A stretch of 64,000 nt of DNA. Origin: Pithys albifrons albifrons (lineage: Eukaryota; Chordata; Aves; Passeriformes; Thamnophilidae). The position numbers were made by a program, and so were the translations under genes. The stretch's first letter is position 1. Every line of letters begins with the position of its first letter. The notes under the pieces were generated by a model, which had not been told where the DNA came from, ran no database searches, and worked only from the letters and a program-made list of their open reading frames with translations. The DNA lies in contig NC_092470.1 of assembly GCF_047495875.1 (NCBI RefSeq), positions 15,661,001 to 15,725,000 on the forward strand, in the 5' to 3' direction. Of the stretch, positions 37,085-64,000 are shown piece by piece.

Positions 37085-37102
37085 TATTTTAAGAATAAAA
37101 AG

Positions 37103-63975
<26,873 letters not shown>

Positions 63976-64000
63976 GTTTGCTGGCTTCTCTCCTCTCTTT

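Overview
The window is avian nuclear genomic DNA. It carries CR1 (chicken repeat 1) retrotransposon fragments at the left edge, near 45.5 kb and near 55.1 kb. The only protein-coding gene I can support is spread over short exons with GT..AG introns, and its conceptual product is the N-terminal quarter of the chromatin remodeller CHD2. I cannot name the species. The reading is CHD2 rather than its paralogue CHD1 (the avian sex-typing gene), because the linker before chromodomain 1 reads [25 protein letters not shown] and the N-terminus begins MMRNKDKSQ.

Layout, all in + orientation. 1-19.8 kb is intergenic, with an edge CR1 fragment, a GC-rich patch at 4.25-4.79 kb and two AT-rich segments that look like conserved non-coding elements. 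19.85-21.0 kb is a strong CpG island with three CCAAT boxes, GC boxes and alternating GC tracts. It ends in a good splice donor, and four further exon-like segments follow (23.2, 24.0, 28.2 and 33.6-33.97 kb). The last ends with an AATAAA signal and contains two AARATGG motifs. I interpret this five-exon non-coding gene as the bird orthologue of CHASERR, the lncRNA upstream of CHD2 that represses CHD2 in cis in mammals. A pure 21-bp minisatellite lies in its third intron.

The CHD2 promoter and first non-coding exon lie at about 36.19-36.69 kb. Exon 2 (about 36.955-37.164 kb) holds the start codon at 37103 and a 35-codon upstream ORF. A 12.6-kb intron follows, with two internal CpG-rich segments (40.4-40.7 and 48.1-48.45 kb, the latter with a 22-G run and a 49-bp tandem repeat). 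Exons 3-12 run from 49.8 to 63.975 kb. Together the 11 coding exons give 1371 nt, exactly 457 codons with all splice phases matching: a Ser/Glu-rich tail, a basic/acidic linker, chromodomain 1 and chromodomain 2. The window ends just before the SNF2 ATPase exons.

The regulatory logic implied is a tandem lncRNA/remodeller unit, with three possible layers of dosage control of CHD2: CHASERR in cis, uORFs in the CHD2 leader, and a candidate poison exon at 53775-53868 whose inclusion would create a stop within three codons of the next exon. The last two are inferences from this sequence alone.
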